Notes under the pieces: generated by a model
What the model was told of the DNA's origin: nothing
Database searches by the model: none
Seen by the model: the letters and a program-made list of their open reading frames with translations, nothing else
Position numbers and translations under genes: made by a program
Origin: JBBQQG01 sp038216175
GTDB lineage: Bacteria; Patescibacteriota; Saccharimonadia; Saccharimonadales; OMJO01
Length of the DNA stretch: 64,000 nucleotides
NCBI GenBank assembly: GCA_038216175.1
Contig: JBBQQG010000002.1
Span: 6,527-70,526 of the forward strand
Reading direction: 5' to 3'
Shown: piece after piece, positions 17,649-26,233 of the stretch
How the letters are laid out: each line of letters opens with the position of its first letter
Position numbering within the stretch: the first letter of the stretch is position 1

Positions 17649-17765
17649 TGTATTCGGCTGTAGCCTTTAACAGCGGTAAAAACAAACAATATAAATAAGC
17701 TCTGCGAGCCATTCGTAAGAATGGGAGCTTTATGTGACAGAACGAGCCCGTAGGGGTTCTTTTTG
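17649..17765 (+). ncRNA. Candidate structured small RNA upstream of trmD
   Basis: About 117 bases between khpA and trmD with its own promoter and terminator. Predicted hairpins: GCTGT/ACAGC near the 5' end, and a long composite stem pairing AAGCTC (17697-17702) with GAGCTT (17725-17730) and CCATTC (17709-17714) with GAATGG (17719-17724). A GTAA tetraloop caps the latter, and a six-base bulge lies on the 5' side. The terminator hairpin follows. trmD has its own extended -10 box downstream, so this is not simply its leader. No known family recognised. Confidence 0.45.
17739..17764 (+). terminator. Terminator of the 17649 RNA
   Basis: AGAAC (17739-17743) pairs with GTTCT (17756-17760). An inner CCC/GGG pair sits across a small bulge, and five T residues follow. 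Confidence 0.55.
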
Positions 17766-17774
17766 TTTTACATG

Positions 17775-17783
17775 TGATATAAT
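17775..17783 (+). promoter_or_regulatory. Extended -10 promoter of trmD, leaderless start
   Basis: TGA plus TATAAT ending seven bases before the trmD ATG at 17791. This supports 17791 over the earlier in-frame GTG at 17734, which lies inside the preceding RNA. Confidence 0.55.
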
Positions 17784-17790
17784 ATTATTG

Positions 17791-18438
17791 ATGAAAATAC
17801 AAGTTATTAGTTTATTTCCTGAGATATTCCCGTCAGTACTTAACTCGAGCATGCTATGGAAAGCTCAGGAAAAAAAGTTAGTCGAACTAAGCTATATTAA
17901 TTTGCGAGATTTTGGACTAGGTAAACGTAAATCTGTTGATGATACACCTTACGGTGGAGGTGATGGAATGCTGTTTATGGTAGAACCTTTGTTTAACGCA
18001 GTTAATTTTGCAAAAAATAAAGTACCAAATTCTGAGGTTATTTTATTAACTCCTCGTGGTCAAACTTACAAACAATCAATTGCGAAAAGTTTATTAGAAA
18101 ACAAACTTAATAAAATATTTGTCTGCGCCCATTATGAGGGTTACGACGAAAGAATTACTTCAGTAGTCGATAAGCAAATTTCAATTGGCAATTATGTATT
18201 AACAGGCGGTGAAATACCGGCAATGATAATAATTGACAGTGTTGTTAGATTAATTCCTGGAGTGCTAGGCGGAGAACAGAGCGCCGAAATTGAAAGCTTC
18301 AGTGACGATAATAATTTAGAGTACCCGCAGTATACCCGTCCTCAGGTTTTTAACGGTCTAAAAGTACCAGACGTGCTTGTAAATGGTAATCATAAAGATA
18401 TCCAGACTTGGCGAGATAATAATTCTAAGATTAATTAA
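17791..18438 (+). CDS. trmD: tRNA (guanine-N1)-methyltransferase
   Basis: Methylates G37 of tRNAs, using SAM, to prevent frameshifting. 215 residues, slightly short for the family (about 230-250). Starts with the conserved MKIQVISLFPEIF. Contains the family blocks DDTPYGGGDGMLF, LLTPRGQTYKQ, CAHYEGYDER and the SAM-binding trefoil knot (YVLTGGEIPAMIIIDSVVRL). The shortened C-terminal domain ends after PDVLVNGNHKDIQTWR. The start was chosen because the longer reading frame would begin inside the preceding terminator hairpin. Confidence 0.95.
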   Translation: MKIQVISLFPEIFPSVLNSSMLWKAQEKKLVELSYINLRDFGLGKRKSVDDTPYGGGDGMLFMVEPLFNAVNFAKNKVPNSEVILLTPRGQTYKQSIAKSLLENKLNKIFVCAHYEGYDERITSVVDKQISIGNYVLTGGEIPAMIIIDSVVRLIPGVLGGEQSAEIESFSDDNNLEYPQYTRPQVFNGLKVPDVLVNGNHKDIQTWRDNNSKIN

Positions 18439-18446
18439 AGATTAAT

Positions 18447-19376
18447 ATGGACAGTCAAGAATTTAAAGAAACTACAGAACAAAACCCCGGTCTTAAAGAC
18501 TACGGTACCGATTATGCAAAGGGTATGGCATCGGAAGTTATAAATGATTGTTTAAGACTAGGACTTGATCCTGGATTTGAACCGGTATATCGAATGCATT
18601 TAAATGAAATTCATTTTGTAGAAGTTCCAGTCAGAAAAGAGGACGTCGCAACTATTATTAGCAAATCCTCTATTCATAAAAATCATCCGATAATAACGCC
18701 GTGTTTAACTGTTCAGTCAATAATAAATGATGAAACAAATAGTACCGAAATAAACAGAAATGATCCACCACGAGTCCGGGCTATGATGGTGAGTCTTATT
18801 GATATAGGCATAAGACGAACAGAACTGGAAGAAATATTTAAATTACAAAATTTAGTCGTAGATAATAATATACAAAAAAAACTACAAGTCATATCAACTG
18901 ACTGGATATTTTATGAGTTATGTATAGACGCCCTTGGAAACGCTTGTTATATGCAGCAAACTTTTCCCGACTATGTTGCAGATTTCGATGGTCAAAATCC
19001 ATACTATCATACTGAAAGAACTCTTAGCGCCGCTTTTTTATTAAAATCTAATGTTCTTGAGACAAAAGATCTTAAGCACCGAAATGTAGTTGATGATTCA
19101 CAAAATCTTAAAAAAGGTTTTGGTTTGATGATGCTTCATAAAGAACTGCTGGCACACGGTTTAGTCGATAAGACTAAGAAGGCCGATTGGATCATAGCTG
19201 AGCTAAGACGCAGATATCCCGATGCTTATCGATCAGAAGATATTGAGAAGAGGTTAAATTCTGTTAAACCTAGATATGACGTTCGTGCTTCGCTAGCTGA
19301 GCTAGCTTTGTCGGTCTATGATCCTGTGTTAGACGATAAGCTAGAACAAGAAGAGTTAATAGAAATTAAACAGTAA
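18447..19376 (+). CDS. Protein of unknown function
   Basis: 309 residues, soluble, no signal peptide or membrane helix. It begins nine bases after trmD, so it is probably co-transcribed. The sequence looks mostly helical and acidic. There are HNEIHF-like and NPYYHTERTLSAAF segments but no recognisable catalytic or binding motif. Not assigned to any family. Confidence 0.65.
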   Translation: MDSQEFKETTEQNPGLKDYGTDYAKGMASEVINDCLRLGLDPGFEPVYRMHLNEIHFVEVPVRKEDVATIISKSSIHKNHPIITPCLTVQSIINDETNSTEINRNDPPRVRAMMVSLIDIGIRRTELEEIFKLQNLVVDNNIQKKLQVISTDWIFYELCIDALGNACYMQQTFPDYVADFDGQNPYYHTERTLSAAFLLKSNVLETKDLKHRNVVDDSQNLKKGFGLMMLHKELLAHGLVDKTKKADWIIAELRRRYPDAYRSEDIEKRLNSVKPRYDVRASLAELALSVYDPVLDDKLEQEELIEIKQ

Positions 19377-19381
19377 AACCG

Positions 19382-20563
19382 TCATAATCGTGCACAGAGC
19401 GGGCAAGATTCTTCACTGTCCTCTTCAGCCATCCATAGCTCTGTAGCTCTATAAAACGGCTCAAAGTCATGGTAGCCAATAAAATCCGCCGCTCTTCTTA
19501 GAAGATATCCTAACCATCCGTCAATTCTGATCCCTTTCCATAATACAGCACTCCATCTCGGTCCGGCCGGAAATACATAAGCCGGTTCGGTTGAAAAATA
19601 TGGTTTCGGATTTTTATAATCGGCCAGTCGAATTAAGTTTTTTGCTACAAATTTGCCGTCATAAATGGCTGTTTGTGCCATACCGGAATATGGTGTGTCG
19701 GCATTGTCACCAAGAACGTAGACACCGGGATCAGATTGCAAAAACTGATCAACTCTAACTCTTCCATTTCTAGCTGTTTGAAAATCCTGATCTGCAAAAA
19801 AAGGGTGATTGGCAATCCCAGCAGTCCAGATTACTGTATGGCTAAGAATTCTTTTATCGTTAACCATTAATGCATCTGCCGTTTGAGCTTGTACGGCTGT
19901 ACCTAAGTAGAGCCTTATTTTTAATCTTCGCATTCTTCTTGCTACAACTTTTGATAATTCCTTAGGCATACGTGGCAGTAATCTTGGCGATGCTTCAACA
20001 AGATCTACGTGAATGTTAGGGTGCTTTATTCCATGCTGTCTACAAACTTCTTTAATATACGAAGGTAAAATTCCAGCTAGCTCTACACCGGTTGGACCAC
20101 CGCCGATTACGACATAGTTAAGATCGGGATGTTGAAGTTCTAACAGCTGTTTATGAATATGCGCTTTTAATCTTTCTGCTTCACTAACGGTTTTTATGCC
20201 ATACGAGAAATTTTCAAGTCCTTTGATGCCAAAATAATTAGTTTTAACGCCAAGACCGAAGATTGCCGCGTCGTATTCAAATGTATGATTATCGGTAGTC
20301 GAGACAGTGCGCGTTAATTTATCAATTTTATTGACTCGCTCGATCACTACCGATACATTTTTATGTTCAAAAAGATCTTTTAACGGTAGACTGGCTATTA
20401 CTCGCGGTCCGCCGGTTGCTGTTCTGAAAAGTGTTGGATAATATCTAAAATTTGTATGGTCACTGATTAAGGTAATATGAAATCTAGAATCTTTCGATAA
20501 ATCTAGAGCAGCTTTTATGCCACTAAAACCTCCACCTATAATAACTATTTTGTGTTTGCTCAC
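19382..20563 (-). CDS. NAD(P)/FAD-dependent oxidoreductase, type II NADH dehydrogenase-like
   Basis: 393 residues. Two Rossmann dinucleotide motifs: GGGFSGIKAALDLS at about residues 10-23 (FAD) and VIGGGPTGVELAG near 153-165 (NAD(P)H). The C-terminal FAD motif VYVLGDNADTPYSGMAQTAI is typical of NDH-2. These enzymes pass electrons from NADH to quinone without pumping protons. Two cysteines near the end (CPLC) are unusual. Diverges from an FAD-dependent oxidase, so the pair could together feed a short electron-transfer chain. Confidence 0.88.
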   Translation of the reverse strand: MSKHKIVIIGGGFSGIKAALDLSKDSRFHITLISDHTNFRYYPTLFRTATGGPRVIASLPLKDLFEHKNVSVVIERVNKIDKLTRTVSTTDNHTFEYDAAIFGLGVKTNYFGIKGLENFSYGIKTVSEAERLKAHIHKQLLELQHPDLNYVVIGGGPTGVELAGILPSYIKEVCRQHGIKHPNIHVDLVEASPRLLPRMPKELSKVVARRMRRLKIRLYLGTAVQAQTADALMVNDKRILSHTVIWTAGIANHPFFADQDFQTARNGRVRVDQFLQSDPGVYVLGDNADTPYSGMAQTAIYDGKFVAKNLIRLADYKNPKPYFSTEPAYVFPAGPRWSAVLWKGIRIDGWLGYLLRRAADFIGYHDFEPFYRATELWMAEEDSEESCPLCARL

Positions 20564-20685
20564 CCAGGATTTTCCTTTTTTATAAAGAATTAATGCTTAT
20601 GCCTTTTTCCGTTAAATGGTAACACGTCACCGATATAAATGTAAGAGGTTGCGACTTTAGAAATAAATCGTTAAGCTAAAGCAGT

Positions 20686-22344
20686 ATGGATTCGTTTTTA
20701 GAAAATTTGAAATCCAGCACTTTCGCTGGAGATATTGATACTAGTATCGAAACTCGGGATCTGGTTAGCCATGATGCCAGTATGTTTGAATTAGTGCCTG
20801 AAGTTGTTTTATATCCTAAAAACAGCAGCGATATTGAAAAAGTAGTCAGTCTGTTATTAGCCGCTAAAAAGAAAACAAAAAATCATATTTCAGTTACCGT
20901 AAGGTCAGCTGGTACTGATATGAGCGGAGCTGCAATTAGTCAATCGGTCATACTTAGTATGACGAAATACTTTAATAATATATATGAAGTAAATAACAGA
21001 ACGGCTCATGCCCAACCCGGCGTTTTTTATAGAGACTTCGAAGTTGAAACATTTAAGCATAATGCTTTAATGCCTAGTTTTCCGGCCAGTCGCGACTTAT
21101 GTACTATCGGTGGGATGGTATCCAATAATTCCGGTGGTGAGAAATCGCTGCAATATGGTAAAACTGAAAAATTTGTTGACGAACTAAAAGTAGTGTTATC
21201 CGACGCCAAAGAGTACATAGTTAAACCTCTAACAAGAAAAGAACTTGATAGCAAAATGAAACAAGATGATTTTGAGGGTCGTTTATATAAGCACGTATTT
21301 GATCTTGTAGATTCCAACTACGATGAAATAAAGGCTGCTAAACCGAAAGTTTCTAAAGATTCAACAGCTTATCATTTATGGAATATCTGGGACAGACAAA
21401 CAGGTATTTTTGATCTTACTCAGGCAATTATTGGATCGCAGGGCACGCTAGGTATTGTTACCGATATTAAATTTCGATTAGTCGACCGTCCTTTATTTTC
21501 CGGTACATTAGTTATTTTTCTTCGAAAGATGGATAATCTCGGCGACGTAATCAATAAAGTAATTACCCATAATCCGGCGACATTTGAAGGATTTGACAAT
21601 TATACTCTGATGCTCAGTTTTAAATTATTCTATTATTTTCATCAGACCATCGGATGGCTTGGCATGGCAAAATTAGGCATACAGTTGATTCCCGACGCTC
21701 TCAAGTTATTCAGAGGCATTCCAAAAATGGTACTGCTAGTCGAATTTAACGGAGCAACTGCCGAAGAAGTTAGCCAAAAAGTACATAATATGAAAACTGA
21801 TTTAAAAGAATTTGGGCATCAAGCGCTATTTGAAGAAGATAATACTGAAGCTAAAGCTCAAAAATTCTGGATTATGAGAAGAGAAAGTTTTAATCTACTT
21901 AGAAAAAAGGTACATGATAAGCACACAGCTCCTTTTATCGACGATCTAGTAGTGCCACCTAGTGTTTTGCCTGAATTTTTGCCAGAACTTAGAAAGATTA
22001 TCGACAGCTATAAACTGCTAGCTACAGTTGCCGGTCATATGGGAGATGGCAACTTCCACGTAATACCGCTTATGAAGATAGAAGAAAAACTAGAGCGTAT
22101 TAAGTTGGCGCCAGCAATGAGAGAAGTAAACGAACTTGTACTTAGTTACGGCGGTTCATTAAGCGGCGAACATAATGACGGTATGATTAGAGGTCCGTGG
22201 CTTCATCAGATGTACTCAAAAAGCATGATGACTCATTTTAAACTACTTAAAAATATCTTTGATCCTGATAATATATTTAATCCAGATAAAAAAACTGATG
22301 CTCACTGGGAATTTAGCATGAGTCACCTTCGAGAACACTTTTAA
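20686..22344 (+). CDS. FAD-binding oxidase, D-lactate dehydrogenase/GlcD family
   Basis: 552 residues. The N-terminal FAD_binding_4 domain includes VRSAGTDMSGAAIS and GGMVSNNSGGEKSLQYG. IIGSQGTLGIVTDI and the C-terminal FAD-linked oxidase domain with VAGHMGDGNFHVIPL and GEHNDGM are family-typical. It likely oxidises a 2-hydroxy acid such as D-lactate or glycolate; which one cannot be told from sequence. It diverges from the NDH-2-like gene across 122 bases. Its 3' end overlaps a convergent membrane-protein gene by four bases. Confidence 0.9.
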   Translation: MDSFLENLKSSTFAGDIDTSIETRDLVSHDASMFELVPEVVLYPKNSSDIEKVVSLLLAAKKKTKNHISVTVRSAGTDMSGAAISQSVILSMTKYFNNIYEVNNRTAHAQPGVFYRDFEVETFKHNALMPSFPASRDLCTIGGMVSNNSGGEKSLQYGKTEKFVDELKVVLSDAKEYIVKPLTRKELDSKMKQDDFEGRLYKHVFDLVDSNYDEIKAAKPKVSKDSTAYHLWNIWDRQTGIFDLTQAIIGSQGTLGIVTDIKFRLVDRPLFSGTLVIFLRKMDNLGDVINKVITHNPATFEGFDNYTLMLSFKLFYYFHQTIGWLGMAKLGIQLIPDALKLFRGIPKMVLLVEFNGATAEEVSQKVHNMKTDLKEFGHQALFEEDNTEAKAQKFWIMRRESFNLLRKKVHDKHTAPFIDDLVVPPSVLPEFLPELRKIIDSYKLLATVAGHMGDGNFHVIPLMKIEEKLERIKLAPAMREVNELVLSYGGSLSGEHNDGMIRGPWLHQMYSKSMMTHFKLLKNIFDPDNIFNPDKKTDAHWEFSMSHLREHF

Positions 22345-22991
22345 CCTAATATATTTATTGCTCGAGCTGCTACTAGTGCAACTGTAGATAGAGATACCAG
22401 TGCTTGAATTGACATTAGAAACTTGGCGCGGTGAGTAAGTGGCAGGGCATCAGTCGGGCTAAACGCCGTTCCGTTAGTTAATGATATAAATAAATAGTCC
22501 ATAAAACTCGGCCGCCAGTTATATTGTTCAGTTGCTTTGTCAGATGTGCTCATTTGAGGAAACAGAAAATCTACTGGTGGACGGTGGGTTCCTCTTCCTC
22601 CCTGACCGCCTCCGTCAAGCTGCCAGTACCAAAGACCAAAAACGATCATGTTAGTAAGATATATAGCAAGAGCAGATACGATCAGTTGTTTGCCGGTGAC
22701 ACTGCCGCCGTTTATTAGATAACGGCAGACTAAGACCAGTGAGGATATATTTACAAAAGACACAATTGCAGTAAGTGCTACTCCGGCTACCCGTCTTATC
22801 TTGCTGGCTGAATCGTTAGCTGTGGTAGCAGTAAGCCTTAAACCAATCAGTAGCAGGATTTCTGTAATCGCTACAAAGTATTTAGGTCCAATGACAAGTC
22901 CGTGAGATAAACTTAGCTGAAGTAAGATAGCAATTAATACTGCTACTTCAATATGCCATATTGGTTCCGGTTTCATTAGTTTTGGTTCCAT
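22341..22991 (-). CDS. Membrane protein, DUF1345-like
   Basis: 216 residues with about five hydrophobic segments. The C-terminal part, with MDYLFISLTNGTAFSPTDALPLT followed by a long helix, resembles the pore-like end of DUF1345 and small ion-channel proteins. The central Gly-rich loop (DGGGQGGRGTH) is unusual. Function unknown; the DUF assignment is by pattern only. Confidence 0.65.
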   Translation of the reverse strand: MEPKLMKPEPIWHIEVAVLIAILLQLSLSHGLVIGPKYFVAITEILLLIGLRLTATTANDSASKIRRVAGVALTAIVSFVNISSLVLVCRYLINGGSVTGKQLIVSALAIYLTNMIVFGLWYWQLDGGGQGGRGTHRPPVDFLFPQMSTSDKATEQYNWRPSFMDYLFISLTNGTAFSPTDALPLTHRAKFLMSIQALVSLSTVALVAARAINILG

Positions 22992-23024
22992 AATCGTTAT
23001 TTTAGATTATATCACCGCTTAACT

Positions 23025-24077
23025 TTATTTTTTGGCGGCGTTAAAATTATCGACTAAGTTATTATGTTGATTGCGTATACTAATACATCTGTTTAAGTCG
23101 CCTTCAATAGTTTGTTGTACAAAAAGATCATTGCTATTTAATAGTTGTTTTTTAGTTTCAACACTAGACAGACAAATATCGTATTCTTTTTTTAATATTG
23201 CCACGTCGTCTTTGAGTGATTGTAGCTCAGGCGATAACGTCTTAGTTCGGTGGCTAAAGCTGAAAACTAAAAATGAACTGAGAATTATTACTAAAATTAA
23301 CACAAGCGAAGTTATGATATTATTTAGTTTCGTCTTTTTTAAAACTTTACCGGTAAAATCTAGTTGGTAAATATTTCCAGAGTTTTTAATACGATTAAAT
23401 GCTAGTAGCTTGTAGGTTCCAGGTAGCATGTGTTCTAAATAAGAGCGAGGCAATATATTGAAACTTCTGCCAGCTAATAAAAAGATCGAAACGTATACTT
23501 TTAAGGAATAATATCCTAAGAAATTACTGCCTTGTTTACCAGTTAGGAAACTATATAGTCGGTTTTTAATTTCAAAGAAGTAACCTTTTTGATATCCATA
23601 TCCGTTTAAAATTAATAGTCCTAATCCGGCATAGGTGCTGACTAGATCTACAATTTCTTCAATCTGGTCGTTAGTTATGTATTCATATTCTTTGGATTTT
23701 TCTACTAACACGTGAGACAGGCTGTGACTTAGTATTGCTGCTACGTAAAAAGGATTGTTACTATACTTTGCTTCCAACTGAATATTAAAATGTTTTTGTT
23801 TTTTAAGCTCGATATCGACGGTTGAAGACTGAATAATTTGGTTAAATCTTACTTTAACTGTGCTAGGTTTAATAGCCAACCATTCGCATAGAATTTTCTT
23901 TTTTAGCTCAAGGTTTTTAATGGCCTCTGCGTCTTTATAGAAATTATCATCGGGTAAAAACATTGATCCCAAATTTGGCAAATCTGTCACAACTTTTAGA
24001 GCAAGGCTAGTTTTTTCAGATGTTGTCAGCAAAAGTTCTGGTTGCATTTTAAATTCAGTTTTATTTGACTTTGCCAT
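23025..24077 (-). CDS. Protein with a membrane segment and C-terminal coiled coil, unknown
   Basis: 350 residues. The first two-thirds are soluble. HSLSHVLVEK near residue 120 is followed by DQIEEIVDLVSTYAGLGLLILNG. A single hydrophobic segment (about residues 260-282, NIITSLVLILVIILSSFLVF) separates it from a charged C-terminal coiled coil. The AAILSHSLSHVLVEK segment lacks the HExxH of a zincin, so no protease call is made. The next gene on the same strand upstream is a real zincin. Function unknown. Confidence 0.6.
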   Translation of the reverse strand: MAKSNKTEFKMQPELLLTTSEKTSLALKVVTDLPNLGSMFLPDDNFYKDAEAIKNLELKKKILCEWLAIKPSTVKVRFNQIIQSSTVDIELKKQKHFNIQLEAKYSNNPFYVAAILSHSLSHVLVEKSKEYEYITNDQIEEIVDLVSTYAGLGLLILNGYGYQKGYFFEIKNRLYSFLTGKQGSNFLGYYSLKVYVSIFLLAGRSFNILPRSYLEHMLPGTYKLLAFNRIKNSGNIYQLDFTGKVLKKTKLNNIITSLVLILVIILSSFLVFSFSHRTKTLSPELQSLKDDVAILKKEYDICLSSVETKKQLLNSNDLFVQQTIEGDLNRCISIRNQHNNLVDNFNAAKK

Positions 24078-24125
24078 CTTATCTATAGCATAAAGCTTAT
24101 ACTAAAAGGGGTCAAACATCTATAA

Positions 24126-24503
24126 TTATCTGTTTTCTAAATTGTGTATACGATCATGATCAAGTCCAAAATAATGTGCTACTTCATGCCATATCGTTTT
24201 ATTTACTTGTTTTTTAGCGTCTTCAAAAGAAAAAGCATTATATAATATTGGCAGTCTAAAAATTGTTATTTTATCCGGCAGTACTAAATTATAGCCAGAG
24301 TTTCTTTTTGTTAACGGTATACCTTCATATAATCCGTACAGTGTTTGATTGCAGTGTAGTTCAAGTTTTTTACGTTGGTCTTCACTAGGTGTATCTTCTA
24401 CTATAAAAACTACGTTTTTAAGCTTTTCATAATAAAGTTTTGGAATTTTATCTATTCCACCACTTACTAACTTTTCAAATTCAGCTTCTGTTATATCTAT
24501 CAT
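24126..24503 (-). CDS. Small zincin-like metallopeptidase
   Basis: 125 residues. The extended zinc motif HEVAHYFGLDHDRI near the C-terminus, with the preceding KQVNKTIW helix, matches the short zincin family PF06262 (DUF1025), whose pattern is HExxHxFGxxxxxI. KITIFRLPILYNAF is the conserved strand before it. Substrates in this family are unknown. The gene starts one base after the PAP2-like gene ends, so they are likely co-transcribed. Confidence 0.85.
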   Translation of the reverse strand: MIDITEAEFEKLVSGGIDKIPKLYYEKLKNVVFIVEDTPSEDQRKKLELHCNQTLYGLYEGIPLTKRNSGYNLVLPDKITIFRLPILYNAFSFEDAKKQVNKTIWHEVAHYFGLDHDRIHNLENR

Positions 24504-24504
24504 A

Positions 24505-25437
24505 TTATTCCTCAGCTAGTTTATTTATCTTATTTCTTAGATTTACGTTTATATGCGAGTACAGCATGCTTAAAAATCTTAAAACATATTTTGATAACAT
24601 AAAGCTAACTACGGCATAAATTATTCCTAGGGCAACGTCCATAAAATAATGTTCACCTAAATAGATTACTCCTACCCATATAGATATCGGATAAATAAGA
24701 CTAAGGCAAAACCACTTGTTTCCCCACAATTTTCTAATGAACAAGCTAAATAATAGCGGGTAGGCAGCATGCAGCGATGGAACAGCGGCAACAGTATTTG
24801 GCGACAACTCATTATAATAGGCAGAGAAATTTTTAACACCAAAAGCAGCCCAGACATCACTGGATATATGATGTATTGGAGTTATTAAATGCATATTGCT
24901 AGCCATCCAAGGCGGCGCTGCTGGAAATAGCAGATAAGTTATGAAAGCCGAATATGATAGCAGAAGCAGTGCTACGATATATAGCCAGTAATCTTTAGTT
25001 TTATATTTCCAAATAAGTAGCGCTAGACATATCGGCGTTACAAAATGGAGCATATATAAAAAGTAAAAGTAAAAGTCGTACCAAGCGACGTGGCCAAAGT
25101 AGAGATGTTGTTGTAGCCAGACTGTCGGTAATATCCCATGAAAAACCCATTTATCGAAGCGAACCATTTCTAAAAAATGCACGTGCTTATTAATTTGCGA
25201 CGCAAAACTTCGAAGTTGTTCATATGATAGTAAAAGTAAAATAAAAGGCAAGAAGTAAACTATAAATCGCTTAGCTTGCCCGATTATGAGAAAAAATACA
25301 AAAAGTATGCCAAACAAAATATCGGGTGTCCAGAAAGTACGAATGTATATAAACAGTATTAATAGAAGTGAAACGTATACAATAGCTAGCGTTTTTCTAA
25401 TCGGAATTTTTGTCACTAATGTATTGTAGCTTAGCAA
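24505..25437 (-). CDS. PAP2-family membrane protein, Aur1/PAP2_3-like
   Basis: 310 residues, about six membrane helices. Phosphatase-superfamily motifs are AAVPSLHAAYPLLF (PSLHA replacing PSGH) and GEHYFMDVALG carrying the second His and Asp. The PSLHA and GEHYxxD variants are typical of PAP2_3 proteins related to inositol phosphorylceramide synthases, which transfer or hydrolyse lipid-linked phosphate. Exact substrate unknown. Precedes a small zincin on the same strand. Confidence 0.82.
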   Translation of the reverse strand: MLSYNTLVTKIPIRKTLAIVYVSLLLILFIYIRTFWTPDILFGILFVFFLIIGQAKRFIVYFLPFILLLLSYEQLRSFASQINKHVHFLEMVRFDKWVFHGILPTVWLQQHLYFGHVAWYDFYFYFLYMLHFVTPICLALLIWKYKTKDYWLYIVALLLLSYSAFITYLLFPAAPPWMASNMHLITPIHHISSDVWAAFGVKNFSAYYNELSPNTVAAVPSLHAAYPLLFSLFIRKLWGNKWFCLSLIYPISIWVGVIYLGEHYFMDVALGIIYAVVSFMLSKYVLRFLSMLYSHINVNLRNKINKLAEE

Positions 25438-25550
25438 TCTGATAATTAAGTTAGAGATATTTGTTTAACACTTGTCTCTACTCTTGAAATGCAATAATTG
25501 CTTGCAATTTTATTTAATATGCTTATGCTTAGATTAAATTAAGAAAAAAT

Positions 25551-26231
25551 ATGCCAGCACTGATAGAACTTAATAATGTCACAAAAACATATCGTTTAGG
25601 CGATGAGACTCTTAATGCACTTGATGGTGTAAGTTTTGTCGTTAACCCAGGTGAATTTATTGCCATTACTGGCCCGTCCGGATCAGGCAAGTCAACACTT
25701 GCAAATATTATCGGCGGACTTGATTATGCCGATAGCGGCTCTGTTACTGTCGATAGTAATGAACTTGCTCATACCAAAGACAATAAATTATCTGCCTACA
25801 GGAACAAAAACGTGGGTTTTATTTTTCAGTCATTTAATTTACAAGGCACTAATACGGCACTGGAAAATGTAATGTTGCCCCTAGTATTTTCAAAGATGAA
25901 GAATAAAGAAAGAAAAATCAGAGCCAAGGAATGCCTTTAAGCGGTTGGTTTAGGAGATAGGCTTAAACATAAACCCAATCAATTATCGGGAGGTCAAAGA
26001 CAAAGAGTTGCAATTGCTCGGGCGCTAGCAGTTAAACCGAAAATTATTATTGCCGATGAACCAACTGGAAACCTTGATTCAGCAAAAGGCCAGGAAATTA
26101 TGAAACTTCTCCATGATCTCAATAAACAAGGTATCACTATTTTAATTATTACTCACGATATGAATGTAGCGAGGCAAGCTCAAAGAATTGTTGAAATTCA
26201 TGATGGTAAAATCTCAGAAAGGCGTAACTAG
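25551..26231 (+). pseudogene. MacB/LolD-type ABC ATPase interrupted by an in-frame TAA
   Basis: A single reading frame encodes a normal 226-codon ABC ATPase except for a TAA at 25938-25940. The first 129 codons hold the Walker A GPSGSGKST and Q-loop FIFQSFNLQ. After the stop the same frame continues with AVGLGDRLKHKPNQ, the LSGGQRQRV signature, Walker B IIIADEPTGNLD and the switch His in ITHD. The expected residue at the stop is Lys or Glu, so one substitution would explain it. No ATG follows until 26099, past the signature, so reinitiation would not give a working enzyme. Could be a recent null mutation, strain variation or a sequencing error. The permease follows by two bases and looks intact. 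Confidence 0.85.
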
Positions 26232-26233
26232 TT

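Noticed and set aside
17734..17790. Upstream GTG start for trmD at 17734
   Set aside because: It lies in a terminator hairpin, and the conserved TrmD N-terminus begins at the ATG of 17791, with a -10 box seven bases before it.
20000..21317. Reverse-strand frames inside the flavoprotein genes
   Set aside because: Antisense shadows of strongly conserved FAD proteins; no start signals or motifs of their own.
23600..23720. Zinc-protease call for the 23025-24077 protein
   Set aside because: The HSLSHVLVEK segment looks superficially similar but lacks the HExxH glutamate.
25938..25940. Recoding of TAA as an amino acid
   Set aside because: TAA ends many genes here (for example 9530, 10477, 13921), so a local mutation or error is more likely than codon reassignment.
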